Assembly (NCBI GenBank): GCA_029780115.1 | Contig: JAKOZG010000022.1 | Location: 1-41,917 of the forward strand | Direction: 5' to 3' | DNA: 41,917 bases | Origin: Thermotogota bacterium | GTDB lineage: Bacteria > Thermotogota > Thermotogae > Petrotogales > Petrotogaceae | In this document: piece after piece, positions 17,259 to 26,466 of the stretch | Layout of the letters: every line of letters starts with the position of its first letter | How positions within the stretch are numbered: the first letter of the stretch is position 1 | Program-made: the position numbers and the translations under genes | Notes under the pieces: generated by a model | Told to the model about the DNA's origin: nothing | Seen by the model: the letters and a program-made list of their open reading frames with translations, nothing else | Database searches by the model: none

Positions 17259-18260
17259 ATGGAAACAATTCTCATTTTAGGAGATTCAAAGATCCTAAAG
17301 AACAAAAAAATAGAGGAAATTTTAAATAAACACAAAAATGCTGAATTGATAAGAATTTCGCCCGAAAATTATGATGATGAATTATTAGATAAGATTTTCA
17401 CCATGGGAAGTTTATTTGCTCAAGAAAAGATTGTAGTTTTTTTTGAATTTTCCGAATTCAAGATACATCAACAAGAAAAAATAACAAAATTTTTAACAAA
17501 GCAAAAAGATTCGTTTATCGGAACAATTATTGTAGATACTAAAAAAGAAAGTAAAAGTCTTACTAATATAAAATTTGATAAGAAATTCGAATTCTCTTTG
17601 CCATCACCATGGCAAGATGATCTTTGGCTAAAATTTATAAAAAACATATCTGATATGTTTGGTAAGAGCATGGATGAAGAAGTTGCCTTTAGATTTCTGG
17701 AACTTGTAGGGAAAAATGAAGAGTTGTTATATGAAGAAATTAAAAAAGTTTCTATATATACTGAGAATGAAATAATTAACCTTGTCGAGGTTGAAGAAAT
17801 TCTTTCTGTTTTTCCAACAATAACTTATGAGGAGCTTTGTTATAGTTTAGTAAAAAAAGATTTTTCACAAACGATCGATAAATTTGCTGTTTTGGCAAAT
17901 TCTCCTCAATTTTCTCCAATCGCTTTAAACAGTTATCTTTTTACTTATTTCTTAGATTTACTTTCTGTTAAATTAAACACACTAAGTACAAAAAATCAAC
18001 CATCTTACACATGGCCTGAAATATCAAAAATTAGCAAAGAGGCAGAAGTTTCACAGCAACGAGTGGCAAATTTCTTGGGTTTCAATTTTAAAACTGATAA
18101 AGAAAGAAAGATAAATATATCAAAAATTTATGATCTTAAAATTATAGAACAAATACTCCTAGAAATCGAAGAAATGGATAGGATTCTAAAATTAGGAGGA
18201 AATTCAAAAGTATTGTTTCCTAAATTTTTTCACAATATATGTTATGGTGATCAATGCTAA
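17259..18260 (+). CDS. holA: DNA polymerase III delta subunit (clamp loader)
   Basis: HolA-type subunit that opens the sliding clamp within the clamp-loader complex. The 333 residues are in the family range. The N-terminal part (ETILILGDSKILKNKKIEEIL) matches the divergent AAA-like domain I; an FxxGSLFAQEK-type segment (FTMGSLFAQEKIVVFFEF) is typical. The later part includes LELVGKNEELLYEEIKKVSIY and the C-terminal helical collar (LKIIEQILLEIEEMDRILKLGG). No P-loop is expected in delta and none is seen. SD GGAGGA precedes ATG 17259. Its stop overlaps the end of the convergent histidine kinase by three bases. Confidence 0.85.
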   Translation: METILILGDSKILKNKKIEEILNKHKNAELIRISPENYDDELLDKIFTMGSLFAQEKIVVFFEFSEFKIHQQEKITKFLTKQKDSFIGTIIVDTKKESKSLTNIKFDKKFEFSLPSPWQDDLWLKFIKNISDMFGKSMDEEVAFRFLELVGKNEELLYEEIKKVSIYTENEIINLVEVEEILSVFPTITYEELCYSLVKKDFSQTIDKFAVLANSPQFSPIALNSYLFTYFLDLLSVKLNTLSTKNQPSYTWPEISKISKEAEVSQQRVANFLGFNFKTDKERKINISKIYDLKIIEQILLEIEEMDRILKLGGNSKVLFPKFFHNICYGDQC

Positions 18261-19492
18261 TTCACCAGTGAACTTAAGAAGGCGGGGACTCTAATTTTAA
18301 AAGTAGTTCCCACAGATAATTTAGATTCGACTTCAATGTCTCCCTTTAATATTTCTATATTTTTTTTCACGATAGCTAATCCCAATCCACTGCCGGGTTT
18401 GTCTTTTGCTAGCCTTAAAAATGGCTTAAATATATCCTTTAACTCTTCTTCGGGAATTCCAGGACCTGTATCTTGAATGGTAATGATAAAATGTTTTGTA
18501 TTATTTTCATAATTAACATCGATACGGACGTATCCTTGATTAGTATATTTTATAGCATTTTCAATGATATTCATTAAAATTTGCTTCAGCTTTGTACTAT
18601 CTGTTTCTATTTCCGTTGGAATATCGGTAGGATAATTAAACACTATTTCTACGTTTGGTGAAGCAGAGACCTCCAATATAGATAAAACTTCATAGATCAA
18701 TTTTTTAAGATTTACTTTTTCCAGGTGAAGAGTTGTTTCCCTATTTAATTTGTTAAACGTAGAAATATCTTCAATTAGTGAGTTCATATGCTTTGCAGAT
18801 AAAAGTATCTTCTTTACAATATTTATGATTTCCTTCTTTGTCATGTCTTTGTTTGCTAAAATTGTTTCGGCAAAACCTATAATTGCAGTTAAAGGCGTTC
18901 TAAGTTCGTGGCTAATAAAACTTAAATAATTAGCGTTTAATTCAGCACTTTCTCTTTCAGCATCTCTTAAAAATTTAAGAGTTAGGAAGGTTGAAGCTAG
19001 ATGGCTAAACATTTCAAGAATCTTTTTAGAGCCTTCATCAAAAGATTCAATGTGAAAACTATCTATGTAAATATGACCTGCCACCTGATCGCCATTTTTC
19101 AATGTAGCAATCAAAGTAACCATATTGTTATTTTTTTTGTGCATCATTTTACTTATTTTGTATAAATCTGTTTCTGGTGTATTGTAATCAATAATATTTT
19201 TAACTTCTAAAATATCTGAATTCATATACTTGCTTACAAAGGCATCACTTACTGGCACTTCCATTTTAGACAATAATTCTTGATTGTAACCCTCACCAAC
19301 AATCGCTTTATATAAAGCTCCTTTAATTAGCCATATAGAACCACATTCAGCTTCTGGAATTATCTTAATTGCAATTTTCAATAACTTATCCAGAAAATCC
19401 TTTTCGCTTTCATCCCAATTGATTTGCTGAAAAAGTTGTGCCATTTCTTGAAGATTTTCGATATAGAAGTCATAATTTACTTGACGTTTCAT
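18257..19492 (-). CDS. Soluble sensor histidine kinase with GAF domain
   Basis: No membrane helix is visible. Residues of about 30-175 form a GAF-like sensor domain (PEAECGSIWLIKG to AGHIYIDSF). Then come the dimerisation/phospho-acceptor box with His195 (FISHELRTPLTAIIGFAE) and the ATPase domain with N box NIIENAIKYT, G1 DTGPGIPEEE and G2 GSGLGLAIVKK. It should autophosphorylate in response to an internal signal such as a small molecule or redox state. No response regulator lies beside it, so it is an orphan here. ATG 19492 is ten bases from GGAGG; TTG 19501 is too close to the SD. It converges with holA. Confidence 0.9.
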   Translation of the reverse strand: MKRQVNYDFYIENLQEMAQLFQQINWDESEKDFLDKLLKIAIKIIPEAECGSIWLIKGALYKAIVGEGYNQELLSKMEVPVSDAFVSKYMNSDILEVKNIIDYNTPETDLYKISKMMHKKNNNMVTLIATLKNGDQVAGHIYIDSFHIESFDEGSKKILEMFSHLASTFLTLKFLRDAERESAELNANYLSFISHELRTPLTAIIGFAETILANKDMTKKEIINIVKKILLSAKHMNSLIEDISTFNKLNRETTLHLEKVNLKKLIYEVLSILEVSASPNVEIVFNYPTDIPTEIETDSTKLKQILMNIIENAIKYTNQGYVRIDVNYENNTKHFIITIQDTGPGIPEEELKDIFKPFLRLAKDKPGSGLGLAIVKKNIEILKGDIEVESKLSVGTTFKIRVPAFLSSLVN

Positions 19493-19906
19493 GTATGTCA
19501 AGCCTCCTTCATATTTTTCTTATGTCCAGATAATTAAGAAAGGTCTAGCTAGTATAATGTGATTATTATCTAATCAATCTTCAAACACGATTTCAATTCT
19601 TAAAACCATATTGATTCGTCAATTTTACAATTATGTTTTAAAAAGATTACAACACAAAAACCCCATAAGTTTTATTTTTATAGGGTATTTTTAGTTAGAT
19701 TTTGTAAAATATCTGTCACTTTAATTATATCACAAATTAAATTTATTTATACAAAATTATTATAATTTTTAACTTAATATTTCTTATTAAGCCACAATTT
19801 ATAATAATAAATAAAGTTTAAATTAAGCTTAAAAATAATTATCACAGAAATAACTTACAAATAGCAAACCATGCAAAACATTCTTGTAGTTGTCTTCTGT
19901 ATAAAT
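19493..19906. other. AT-rich gap with one terminator-like hairpin
   Basis: About 410 very AT-rich bases between the kinase start and the tRNA-Asp terminator. ACCCCATAA (19660-19668) can pair with TTATAGGGT (19678-19686) with one mismatch; T-rich flanks lie on both sides, so it could act as a weak terminator on either strand, most usefully against read-through from tRNA-Asp into the kinase. A weak minus-strand promoter-like TTGATT/TATACT pair lies before the kinase. No gene was seen. Confidence 0.4.
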
Positions 19907-19931
19907 GACAAAAGACGCCCAGTAGGGCGTC
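19907..19931 (-). terminator. Intrinsic terminator of tRNA-Asp
   Basis: On the minus strand a perfect 7-bp GC-rich stem, GACGCCC-TACT-GGGCGTC (bases 19931-19914), is followed by TTTTGT. It lies about 80 bases after the tRNA-Asp 3' end. Confidence 0.85.
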
Positions 19932-20011
19932 CTTGAATAAATAAAATATAAAAAGTAGTGAAATCAAAGGGTGGATAGTAAAATGAAAAAACTAAGGATG
20001 AAATATCAAGC

Positions 20012-20088
20012 TGGCGGGGACGACGGGACTCGAACCCGCGGCCACCGGTGTGACAGACCGGCATGATAACCAGCTTCACCACGTCCCC
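20012..20088 (-). tRNA. tRNA-Asp (anticodon GTC), CCA encoded
   Basis: On the minus strand the 77-base sequence starts GGGGACGTGG and ends CGTCCCC-G-CCA. The anticodon stem CCGGT/ACCGG encloses the loop CTGTCAC, giving anticodon GTC (Asp). The T arm contains GGTTCGAGTCC. The CCA end is present in the DNA at 20012-20014 (complement). It has its own promoter and terminator. Confidence 0.96.
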
Positions 20089-20106
20089 AATTCGAATGTT
20101 CAACTT

Positions 20107-20135
20107 ATTATACCATAAAAATTGTTTTTTGTAAA
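20107..20135 (-). promoter_or_regulatory. Promoter of tRNA-Asp
   Basis: Minus strand: TTTACA (20135-20130), a 17-base spacer, then TATAAT (20112-20107), preceded by TGG as an extended -10. Transcription should start a few bases before the tRNA. Confidence 0.85.
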
Positions 20136-20428
20136 GACATTGCGTTAGATCATATTAAATGTCCGTGAAAACAATTGGTTAGATCATGATTTGAAGTCAC
20201 TGTTAATGATAACATATTCCTGACTCTTTTGGAAGGAGGTAGAGATAATTTAAGTCATTTGATAGATAACTAATTGAGTGATTAATTGAAAATTATATGA
20301 ATTCAACTAGAAAAAGAATAAATACTCAGATAGTATTATGGACTAACAAAGTATTAGACTATAACATTTTTTTTAGCAATACACAAGATATTTTTATCTT
20401 AATCTATTTATTTCAATGAATTATATAG
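20136..20428. other. Spacer between the divergent tRNA promoters
   Basis: No gene. The 10-mer GTTAGATCAT occurs twice, at 20144-20153 and 20178-20187. A good SD-like GGAAGGAGGT near 20230 is followed only by ATA-ATT-TAA, so it has no reading frame; it may be the remnant of a lost gene. Confidence 0.4.
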
Positions 20429-20456
20429 TTGACAAATTATTAAAATGTAGTATAAT
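20429..20456 (+). promoter_or_regulatory. Promoter of tRNA-Thr
   Basis: Consensus TTGACA (20429-20434) and TATAAT (20451-20456) with a 16-base spacer, about 48 bases before the tRNA. Confidence 0.87.
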
Positions 20457-20503
20457 ATAAACAGTACGTTAATAAATCTTATTTTAAGATGTATTTTTAT
20501 TTT

Positions 20504-20578
20504 GCCGGCGTAGCTCAACGGAAGAGCGGCTCATTCGTAATGAGTAGGTTGGGGGTTCAAATCCCTTCGCCGGCTCCA
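20504..20578 (+). tRNA. tRNA-Thr (anticodon CGT), CCA encoded
   Basis: Acceptor arms GCCGGCG and CGCCGGC pair fully, then T-CCA. The anticodon stem GCTCA/TGAGT (one G-T pair) holds the loop TTCGTAA, so the anticodon is CGT, reading the threonine codon ACG. The T arm contains GGGTTCAAATCCC and the D arm GCTCAACGGAAGAGC. Confidence 0.95.
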
Positions 20579-20607
20579 AAAATTAGAAAAGTAAGGTATG
20601 AGTAGCG

Positions 20608-20634
20608 GCGTCCAATGACGCTAAAAATTTTTTT
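20608..20634 (+). terminator. Intrinsic terminator of tRNA-Thr
   Basis: GCGTC (20608-20612), loop CAAT, GACGC (20617-20621), then TAAAAA and seven T. It lies 30 bases after the tRNA and separates it from tilS. Confidence 0.75.
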
Positions 20635-20687
20635 ACTTATCATTATTTATATTTTAAGTAAATTTGAAGTTTTTTGGAGGATAATAC

Positions 20688-21629
20688 ATGGTACTTCATG
20701 AATTTGAAAAAAAGATTTTTAAATTCATCAAAGACTATAAAATTTTTAACAAATATGATAGAATATTACTAGGTGTATCTGGGGGTAAAGATTCAGTATG
20801 CTTACTCAATTGCATGGCGAAATTATCGCAGATTTATAAATTTGAAATAGCTGTAGCTCATCTAAATCATGGAATGCGAGAAGAAGCACCAGATGACGAA
20901 GAATTTGTAAGGCAAATGTGTAAAGAATTAAAAGTTCCGTTCTTTGTAGAAAGAAAAGAAGTTTTTAAATATGCAGAAGAAAACAAAGTAGGAATTGAAG
21001 TTGCTGGAAGAGAATTGAGATACAACTTCTTTTTTAGAAAAATGAAAGAGTTAAACTATGATAAAATAGCGACAGCCCACCATATGGATGATTTAGTCGA
21101 AACGATGATTTATAGGATTATTAGAGGCACAGGCATATATGGACTAGCAGGGATGGTTCCATTAGAAGGGGTTTTAGCAAAGCCTATGTTATGTGTAGAT
21201 TTGGAAGAAATCGAAAATTATGTTAAAATAAATAACATTCCATACGTGGAAGATAAATATAATTATTCACTTGAATATTCTAGAAATAAAATAAGATACG
21301 AAATTTGTCCAAAGATGAAGGAGATAAATCCGAGTTATCAAAAAAGTTTTTTTAGGTTAGCTACTACAGTTTGGGAGTATCGAAATGAAGTTGAGAAAAA
21401 GTTTGAAGAACGTGCTCATAAAATAAACGATAATAGTTACAAAATCAAGTTAGAAAAAGATATTTTTGATGCAGAAGTTTTGAGGTTAACATTTTTAAAA
21501 TTTCAAGAGTATCCTCCTAATATGGAAGAAACGCAGAAAGTTCTGTTGATGAGAAGCGGGGGTAGACGGATACTGAAAGGTTTAGAAGTTGTCAAGGACA
21601 AAGATTTTTTAGTAATAACAAAGCTTTGA
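20688..21629 (+). CDS. tilS: tRNA(Ile)-lysidine synthetase TilS
   Basis: Attaches lysine to C34 of the CAU-anticodon isoleucine tRNA, changing its codon and amino-acid identity. The N-type ATP pyrophosphatase P-loop SGGKDS is at residues 31-36. Other family motifs are AVAHLNHGMREEAPDDE, IATAHHMDDLVETMIYRIIRGTG and SRNKIRYEICPKMKEINP. The 313 residues make a short TilS, with most of the C-terminal tRNA-binding domain reduced. GGAGG precedes ATG 20688. The tilS-ftsH order is conserved in many bacteria and supports both calls. Confidence 0.94.
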   Translation: MVLHEFEKKIFKFIKDYKIFNKYDRILLGVSGGKDSVCLLNCMAKLSQIYKFEIAVAHLNHGMREEAPDDEEFVRQMCKELKVPFFVERKEVFKYAEENKVGIEVAGRELRYNFFFRKMKELNYDKIATAHHMDDLVETMIYRIIRGTGIYGLAGMVPLEGVLAKPMLCVDLEEIENYVKINNIPYVEDKYNYSLEYSRNKIRYEICPKMKEINPSYQKSFFRLATTVWEYRNEVEKKFEERAHKINDNSYKIKLEKDIFDAEVLRLTFLKFQEYPPNMEETQKVLLMRSGGRRILKGLEVVKDKDFLVITKL

Positions 21630-21684
21630 TAAAGTAATTTCGTGAAGAATAAAACTTTTGGAACATTAGAAAGGAGGCTTGTTT

Positions 21685-23604
21685 TTGCAGAAAAAAAGCA
21701 ATGTATTTGGACTACTAATTATATACATTTTAATAGCTCTATTTATATACCTTGGTATAAGTAGTCTCTTGAATACCAAAGATGTTACAAAAATTGAGTA
21801 TAGCGAACTCGTTCAGATGATAGAAAAAGGTGAAATTCTATCAATCGAAATTGATGATTCCGGATATGTAAGAGCTAAAAGCAAAGAAGGAATTTTTTAT
21901 AAAACTTATGCACCAAACCTTTTGAGTGATCAACAATATGTTTATGGATTAGCGAGTCAGGGTATACAAGTTCAATATGTTAAAAGTTTTGGAAATAGTT
22001 GGTGGGTTACTTTATTAACTATATTCCTACCGTTATTTCTCTTTATAATAATGATGAACCTTTTGCTTAGGCCAGCAAAAGGATCGCCTACTGAAGGAAT
22101 GACTTTTATAAGGAGTCCCGCGAAAAAATATACTGATTCAAAAAACAGAGTGACCTTTGATGATGTTGCTGGAGTAAAGGAAGCTAAAGAGGAACTTCAA
22201 GATATTATTAAGTTTTTAAAAGATCCGAAAGCTTTTACTAAACTAGGAGCAAGGATGCCTAAAGGAGTGCTGTTAGTTGGGCCTCCTGGAACTGGAAAAA
22301 CATTACTTGCAAGAGCTGTGGCAGGAGAAGCAAATGTTCCATTCTTTTATATAAGTGGTTCTGATTTTGTTGAATTATTTGTTGGAGTTGGAGCAGCTAG
22401 AGTCAGAGATCTCTTTAATCAGGCTAAAGCTCATGCCCCCTCGATCATATTCATTGACGAAATTGATGCAGTTGGAAGGCAAAGAGGAGCAGGGCTTGGT
22501 GGGGGTCACGATGAAAGGGAGCAAACATTAAATGCTATATTAGTTGAAATGGATGGATTTGATCCAAATATTGGTGTAATAGTTATGGCAGCAACAAATA
22601 GACCGGACGTACTGGATAGAGCGTTATTGAGGCCTGGAAGATTTGACAAGAAGATTGTTGTAGATATTCCAGATGCCGAAGGAAGAAAAGAAATTTTAAA
22701 GATACATTTTAGGGGAAAGAAAGTGGCCCCTGATGTTGATTTAGATGTTTTAGCTAGGGCAACTCCAGGTTTTGTGGGAGCAGATTTAGAAAATTTAGTT
22801 AATGAAGCAGCTCTTTTAGCTGCACGAAGTGGCGAGAAATATATAACAATGGCTCATTGTGAAGAAGCTATCGAAAGAGTTATTGCTGGCCCTGAAAGAA
22901 AAACAAGAATTTTATCACAAGAAGAAAAAGAGGTAGTTGCATATCATGAACTAGGCCACGCAATACTAGCCACTCTTCTTCCAAATGCAGATCCAGTACA
23001 TAAAGTTACTATAATTCCAAGAGGTTATGCCGCTCTAGGATATACCCTTCAATTACCCACGGAAGATAAATATTTAATGAGTAAATCTGAAATTTTAGAT
23101 GACCTAGTAGTGTTACTTGGAGGGCGAGCAGCTGAAGAAATAGTTTTTAGAGATATTACTACTGGCGCAGAAAATGATCTCAAAAGAGCGACGATAATAG
23201 CACGAAAAGTAGTTGCAGAATTAGGTATGAGCGAAAAGATAGGGCCAGTTGCTTGGAGTGATGAAAGTGAAGAAACGTTCTTGGCTAGAGAACTATTTAG
23301 GGAAGTAAATTACTCAGATGAAACAGCAAAGGAAATTGATTTTGAGATTAAAAGATTGATAAATGATAGCTATGAAAAAGCAAAAATTATTTTGTTAGAA
23401 AATAAAGAAAAGCTTGATTTAATAGCAAAGTATTTATTAGAAAAAGAAGCGATTTCTGGTGAAGAGTTAAAAAATCTTCTTGAAAAAGACGTTAAAGAAC
23501 TAGAGAATTTAGTTGATAGTTTATTTTATCCAAAAACACCAGAATATGAAAGGACGCCACATTATGAATACTTCATTGGAAAAAATAAATTTATTGAAGG
23601 GTAA
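21685..23604 (+). CDS. ftsH: ATP-dependent membrane zinc protease FtsH
   Basis: Hexameric AAA+ protease that extracts and degrades membrane and short-lived cytoplasmic proteins. Two N-terminal membrane helices flank a short periplasmic part ([16 protein letters not shown] and [20 protein letters not shown]). The AAA domain has Walker A GPPGTGKT near residue 199, Walker [16 protein letters not shown] and the second region of homology ([20 protein letters not shown]). The zinc site HELGH is at 421-425, followed by [15 protein letters not shown] 21685 is seven bases after AAGGAGG; TTG 21679 is too near. 639 residues. The 3' end overlaps the next gene. Confidence 0.96.
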   Translation: MQKKSNVFGLLIIYILIALFIYLGISSLLNTKDVTKIEYSELVQMIEKGEILSIEIDDSGYVRAKSKEGIFYKTYAPNLLSDQQYVYGLASQGIQVQYVKSFGNSWWVTLLTIFLPLFLFIIMMNLLLRPAKGSPTEGMTFIRSPAKKYTDSKNRVTFDDVAGVKEAKEELQDIIKFLKDPKAFTKLGARMPKGVLLVGPPGTGKTLLARAVAGEANVPFFYISGSDFVELFVGVGAARVRDLFNQAKAHAPSIIFIDEIDAVGRQRGAGLGGGHDEREQTLNAILVEMDGFDPNIGVIVMAATNRPDVLDRALLRPGRFDKKIVVDIPDAEGRKEILKIHFRGKKVAPDVDLDVLARATPGFVGADLENLVNEAALLAARSGEKYITMAHCEEAIERVIAGPERKTRILSQEEKEVVAYHELGHAILATLLPNADPVHKVTIIPRGYAALGYTLQLPTEDKYLMSKSEILDDLVVLLGGRAAEEIVFRDITTGAENDLKRATIIARKVVAELGMSEKIGPVAWSDESEETFLARELFREVNYSDETAKEIDFEIKRLINDSYEKAKIILLENKEKLDLIAKYLLEKEAISGEELKNLLEKDVKELENLVDSLFYPKTPEYERTPHYEYFIGKNKFIEG

Positions 23605-24001
23605 AGAATTTAATTACTCTTTTAAGGTTAGGGATGAAAGTTATATTTGGTCTGAAGATAGTGATGTGATTGATTTTTACATACTCAGTCCAGTATCTCT
23701 TCTAGAAGAGATACATAAATGCTGCTATGATGTTCTAAGAGGATGCTTAGACAAAAGTTTTGTTTCGGTAGTTTCTTACAGTAAGATAGAACATTTTTCT
23801 TTTACTCCTTATTCCTTTAAAGTATTTATAAAATTAAGAATTATAGATGTCCTAGGAAATAAAGTTTATTTCTCTGGCGAAGTATATGATGAAGTGGAAA
23901 AGGTTGCTCAATTTGAAGTTGTTAGAAACGTAGTGTCAAAAAAAATATTAAAAAAGAACATAAATGAAAAAATAAATTGTTCGAACTTATCAGAGATCTA
24001 G
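23564..24001 (+). CDS. Small hotdog-fold thioesterase-like protein
   Basis: A 145-residue protein starting [16 protein letters not shown]. The pattern [19 protein letters not shown], then [20 protein letters not shown], then [18 protein letters not shown] resembles the FlK-like thioesterase superfamily: helix near the N-terminus, the 'H-x-a-p-T-P' strand, and a final strand ending in an aromatic/E-x-x-R-x-V motif. The exact catalytic residues are not clear, and the substrate is unknown. The start lies 41 bases inside ftsH behind AAAGGA, so it is co-expressed with the protease. Confidence 0.6.
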   Translation: MNTSLEKINLLKGKEFNYSFKVRDESYIWSEDSDVIDFYILSPVSLLEEIHKCCYDVLRGCLDKSFVSVVSYSKIEHFSFTPYSFKVFIKLRIIDVLGNKVYFSGEVYDEVEKVAQFEVVRNVVSKKILKKNINEKINCSNLSEI

Positions 24002-24089
24002 AAAAGATAGATAAGTGTCTACAAAAATAGTTTTATAGAGCTAATAAATCAAAATAGAAAATAAAATTATCCCAAAAGGGGGGAGTAAG

Positions 24090-24818
24090 TTGGCAAAAAA
24101 GACCATTATGATTGTCGAAGACGATCCTGCGATCTCTGAAATGTTATCCTTAAATTTAACTAAGGAAGGTTATGAAGTCGTAACTGCTGTCTCAGCTGAC
24201 GAAGCTTTGAAAAAATTGGAAGAAAAGGACGTCGACTTTTTTATCATTGATATTATGTTACCGGGTTCAATGGATGGATTTGATTTGATAAGGGTATTAA
24301 AATCCAACGAAAATTATCGTAACACCCCTGTACTTATATTAAGTGCTAAAGACGACGCGGCTGATAAAGTTGCTGGTTTAGAATTAGGCAGCGACGATTA
24401 TGTGACTAAACCTTTCAATGTGAGAGAGCTTCTTGCTAGAATAAAGAGTATCTTCAGAAGACAAGCTGCTTCTGCTCAAATGAAAGAAGAAGGACCAAAA
24501 AAGATTACTGCAAAAGATTTAGTAATAGATACCGAAAGATTGGAAGTATGGGTAAGAGGCAAACCAGTTAATTTAACTCCATTGGAGTTTGATTTATTGG
24601 TGTTTCTTGCAAAAAATGAAGGAAAAGTTTTCAGCCGAGATGTCTTACTTGATAAATTATGGGGATATGATTATTACGGAGATACCCGAACGGTTGATGT
24701 CCATATACGAAGGTTAAGAACTAAAATCGAAGAAGATCCTTCTAATCCAAAATACATAATAACTGTCAGAGGAAAAGGCTATAAGTTCAGAGATCCAGGA
24801 AAAGAAAGAGAATTTTAA
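24090..24818 (+). CDS. OmpR/PhoB-type response regulator
   Basis: The receiver domain has the acidic pair (VEDDPAISEML), the phospho-acceptor Asp54 in FFIIDIMLPGS, the switch Ser/Thr in LILSAKDDAADK and Lys in VTKPFNVREL. The C-terminal winged helix (from about residue 140) has NLTPLEFDLLVFLAKNEGKV and GDTRTVDVHIRRLRTKIE, which contacts DNA. TTG 24090 follows a GGGGGGA SD. It ends the tilS-ftsH transcript at a strong terminator. The kinase that starts 355 bases later is the likely partner, although it has its own promoter. Confidence 0.95.
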   Translation: MAKKTIMIVEDDPAISEMLSLNLTKEGYEVVTAVSADEALKKLEEKDVDFFIIDIMLPGSMDGFDLIRVLKSNENYRNTPVLILSAKDDAADKVAGLELGSDDYVTKPFNVRELLARIKSIFRRQAASAQMKEEGPKKITAKDLVIDTERLEVWVRGKPVNLTPLEFDLLVFLAKNEGKVFSRDVLLDKLWGYDYYGDTRTVDVHIRRLRTKIEEDPSNPKYIITVRGKGYKFRDPGKEREF

Positions 24819-24824
24819 ATAATA

Positions 24825-24858
24825 AAATAGCAGGGGATTAATCCCCTGCTATTTTTTT
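24825..24858 (+). terminator. Strong intrinsic terminator after the response regulator
   Basis: Perfect 15-base arms, AAATAGCAGGGGATT (24825-24839) and AATCCCCTGCTATTT (24840-24854), with a T-run to 24858. Confidence 0.92.
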
Positions 24859-25173
24859 GAGCTGTTATAAATTGACAAATTTTTAAACGGTTATGTTATA
24901 ATTAAAGAAAGTGTTATTTTAAAGCGATCTTCAAGTATAGATGATGTAAGTTCATAAATAAAAAATTATTTGAGTTACTTATTATAAAAGTTGAAAAGTG
25001 CAAACAAAAACACTCACTAAAACTGACGTATTTATATTATCAATCATAAAGAAACCATTTCTAATTGGGGGTAGTTTACGTTAAAGGTGACTTTCTTTTG
25101 TTTAAACTTCTTGTTTATTTTTGTGAGTCTTTCTTCTTTTTTCTAATTTTCAAGACAAGTCAGGTGAGCAAGA
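24859..25173 (+). promoter_or_regulatory. Promoter and long leader of the PAS histidine kinase operon
   Basis: TTGACA (24872-24877) and TATAAT (24897-24902) with a somewhat long 19-base spacer give a leader of about 265 bases. In it, GGTGA (25086-25090) stands seven bases before TTG 25098, opening a 37-codon frame (to 25211) that starts MFKLLVYFCESFFFFLIF and overlaps the kinase start in another frame. It could be a leader peptide coupled to the kinase; the call is weak. Confidence 0.5.
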
Positions 25174-26466
25174 TTGGCAAAAGCATACGTAGTCGTTATA
25201 GTTGTGCTTAGTGTTCTAAATGTTATAACTTTATATCTTTATTTTAAAAAAAGAAATTTAGAGAAATCATACAAAAAGTTTAAAGATGAAATTGCAAAAA
25301 TTTTAAAAATAAATATAAATAATCCTTTGGACGACTTTTTATTGCACCAGTTGAATCATTATATAAAAAACTTAGAAGAAAAATATAAATTAGAAAAGTA
25401 TAAAAGAAGGAACATTTTTTCCATTCTTGACGCACTCTCTGAAGGGGTAATACTAGTCTCTTCCAAGGGCCCTGATATAGCAAGGATAGATTTTGCAAAC
25501 AATGTTGCAAAATATCTTTTTAATAGTGAAGATTTTGTTGGTCGGTCTTTGACAGCAGTAGTTGATAATCATGATTTGGTAGATTTAGTAATTCAAAGTT
25601 TTAAAAAAGGTGTAGACCTAGAAAAAGAGATTCTGTTTTACTATCCAGAAAAAAGATATTTTAATTGTAAAGTAAAATCGATCAACGTGGAGAATTATCG
25701 CGTTATAATATTAACTGATATAACTAAAGAAATTAATTTAGAAAATCTTAGGAAAGAATTTTTGACAATAATGTCTCATGAAATGAGGACACCTCTTTCG
25801 GTAATTAATGGATATTTAGAAATTTTATTGAATGAAAAAGGATTAGATGCGAAAACTCGTTCATTCTTGAAGAAAATTGAAGAAGAAACAGCCCGATTAA
25901 CTAGAATGTTTAACGATCTTTTAGATATTCAAAGATTAGAAAAAGCTGTAGGAGAAGAAAAGAAATTTGAAGTAATTAACTTCTCAAATACAGTAAAAAA
26001 AGCCTGCGACTTTTTTAAAATAGTCGCAAAAAAAACTGGTATAGAATTTATTGGAGAAATTGAAGACGATATATACATCGTTGGTAATGAAGATAGATTA
26101 TTGCAAGCTGTCTACAATATTTTAGACAATGCTTTTAAATATACTGCCTTAAAAGAAAAAGGTGAAAAAAAAGTTTGGCTAAGATTGTACAAAGAAAATA
26201 ATGAAGTGATATTTGAAGTAGAGGATACCGGTATTGGTATACCATCCAAAGAATTAAAAAAGATATTTAATATTTTTTATAGAGTTGATAAATCAAGAAC
26301 CAGACAAGTACCGGGATTTGGATTAGGTCTGTATATAGTAAAGACCATATTGGATAACCACGGAGCTAGGATATTTTTGGATAGTGAAGAAAATAATGGG
26401 ACGTTGTTTAGGGTAATTTTTCCTGTTCATTCTGATTCTAAGTACGAAAAGGAGATGACAAATTGA
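25174..26466 (+). CDS. Membrane sensor histidine kinase with PAS domain (PhoR-like)
   Basis: One N-terminal membrane helix (YVVVIVVLSVLNVITLYLYF), a short coiled segment, a PAS domain (NIFSILDALSEGVILVSS to VIILTDITKE), the phospho-acceptor box with His202 (IMSHEMRTPLSVINGYLEIL), and the ATPase domain with N box YNILDNAFKYT, EDTGIGIPSKEL and GFGLGLYIVK. With no real extracytoplasmic domain it probably senses a membrane or cytoplasmic cue through PAS. TTG 25174 is six bases after AGGTGA. Its stop overlaps the next start (TTGA). The likely partner is the OmpR-type regulator just upstream. Confidence 0.94.
   Translation: MAKAYVVVIVVLSVLNVITLYLYFKKRNLEKSYKKFKDEIAKILKININNPLDDFLLHQLNHYIKNLEEKYKLEKYKRRNIFSILDALSEGVILVSSKGPDIARIDFANNVAKYLFNSEDFVGRSLTAVVDNHDLVDLVIQSFKKGVDLEKEILFYYPEKRYFNCKVKSINVENYRVIILTDITKEINLENLRKEFLTIMSHEMRTPLSVINGYLEILLNEKGLDAKTRSFLKKIEEETARLTRMFNDLLDIQRLEKAVGEEKKFEVINFSNTVKKACDFFKIVAKKTGIEFIGEIEDDIYIVGNEDRLLQAVYNILDNAFKYTALKEKGEKKVWLRLYKENNEVIFEVEDTGIGIPSKELKKIFNIFYRVDKSRTRQVPGFGLGLYIVKTILDNHGARIFLDSEENNGTLFRVIFPVHSDSKYEKEMTN

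Noticed and set aside
19855-20103. 82-codon minus-strand frame
   Set aside because: It covers tRNA-Asp and its terminator; no SD.
20229-20250. SD-like GGAAGGAGGT as evidence for a gene
   Set aside because: All near frames stop at once (ATA-ATT-TAA); no ORF follows.
25062-25149. 22-codon hydrophobic frame after GGGGGTAG with an ACG start
   Set aside because: ACG initiation is too speculative and the frame too short to support.
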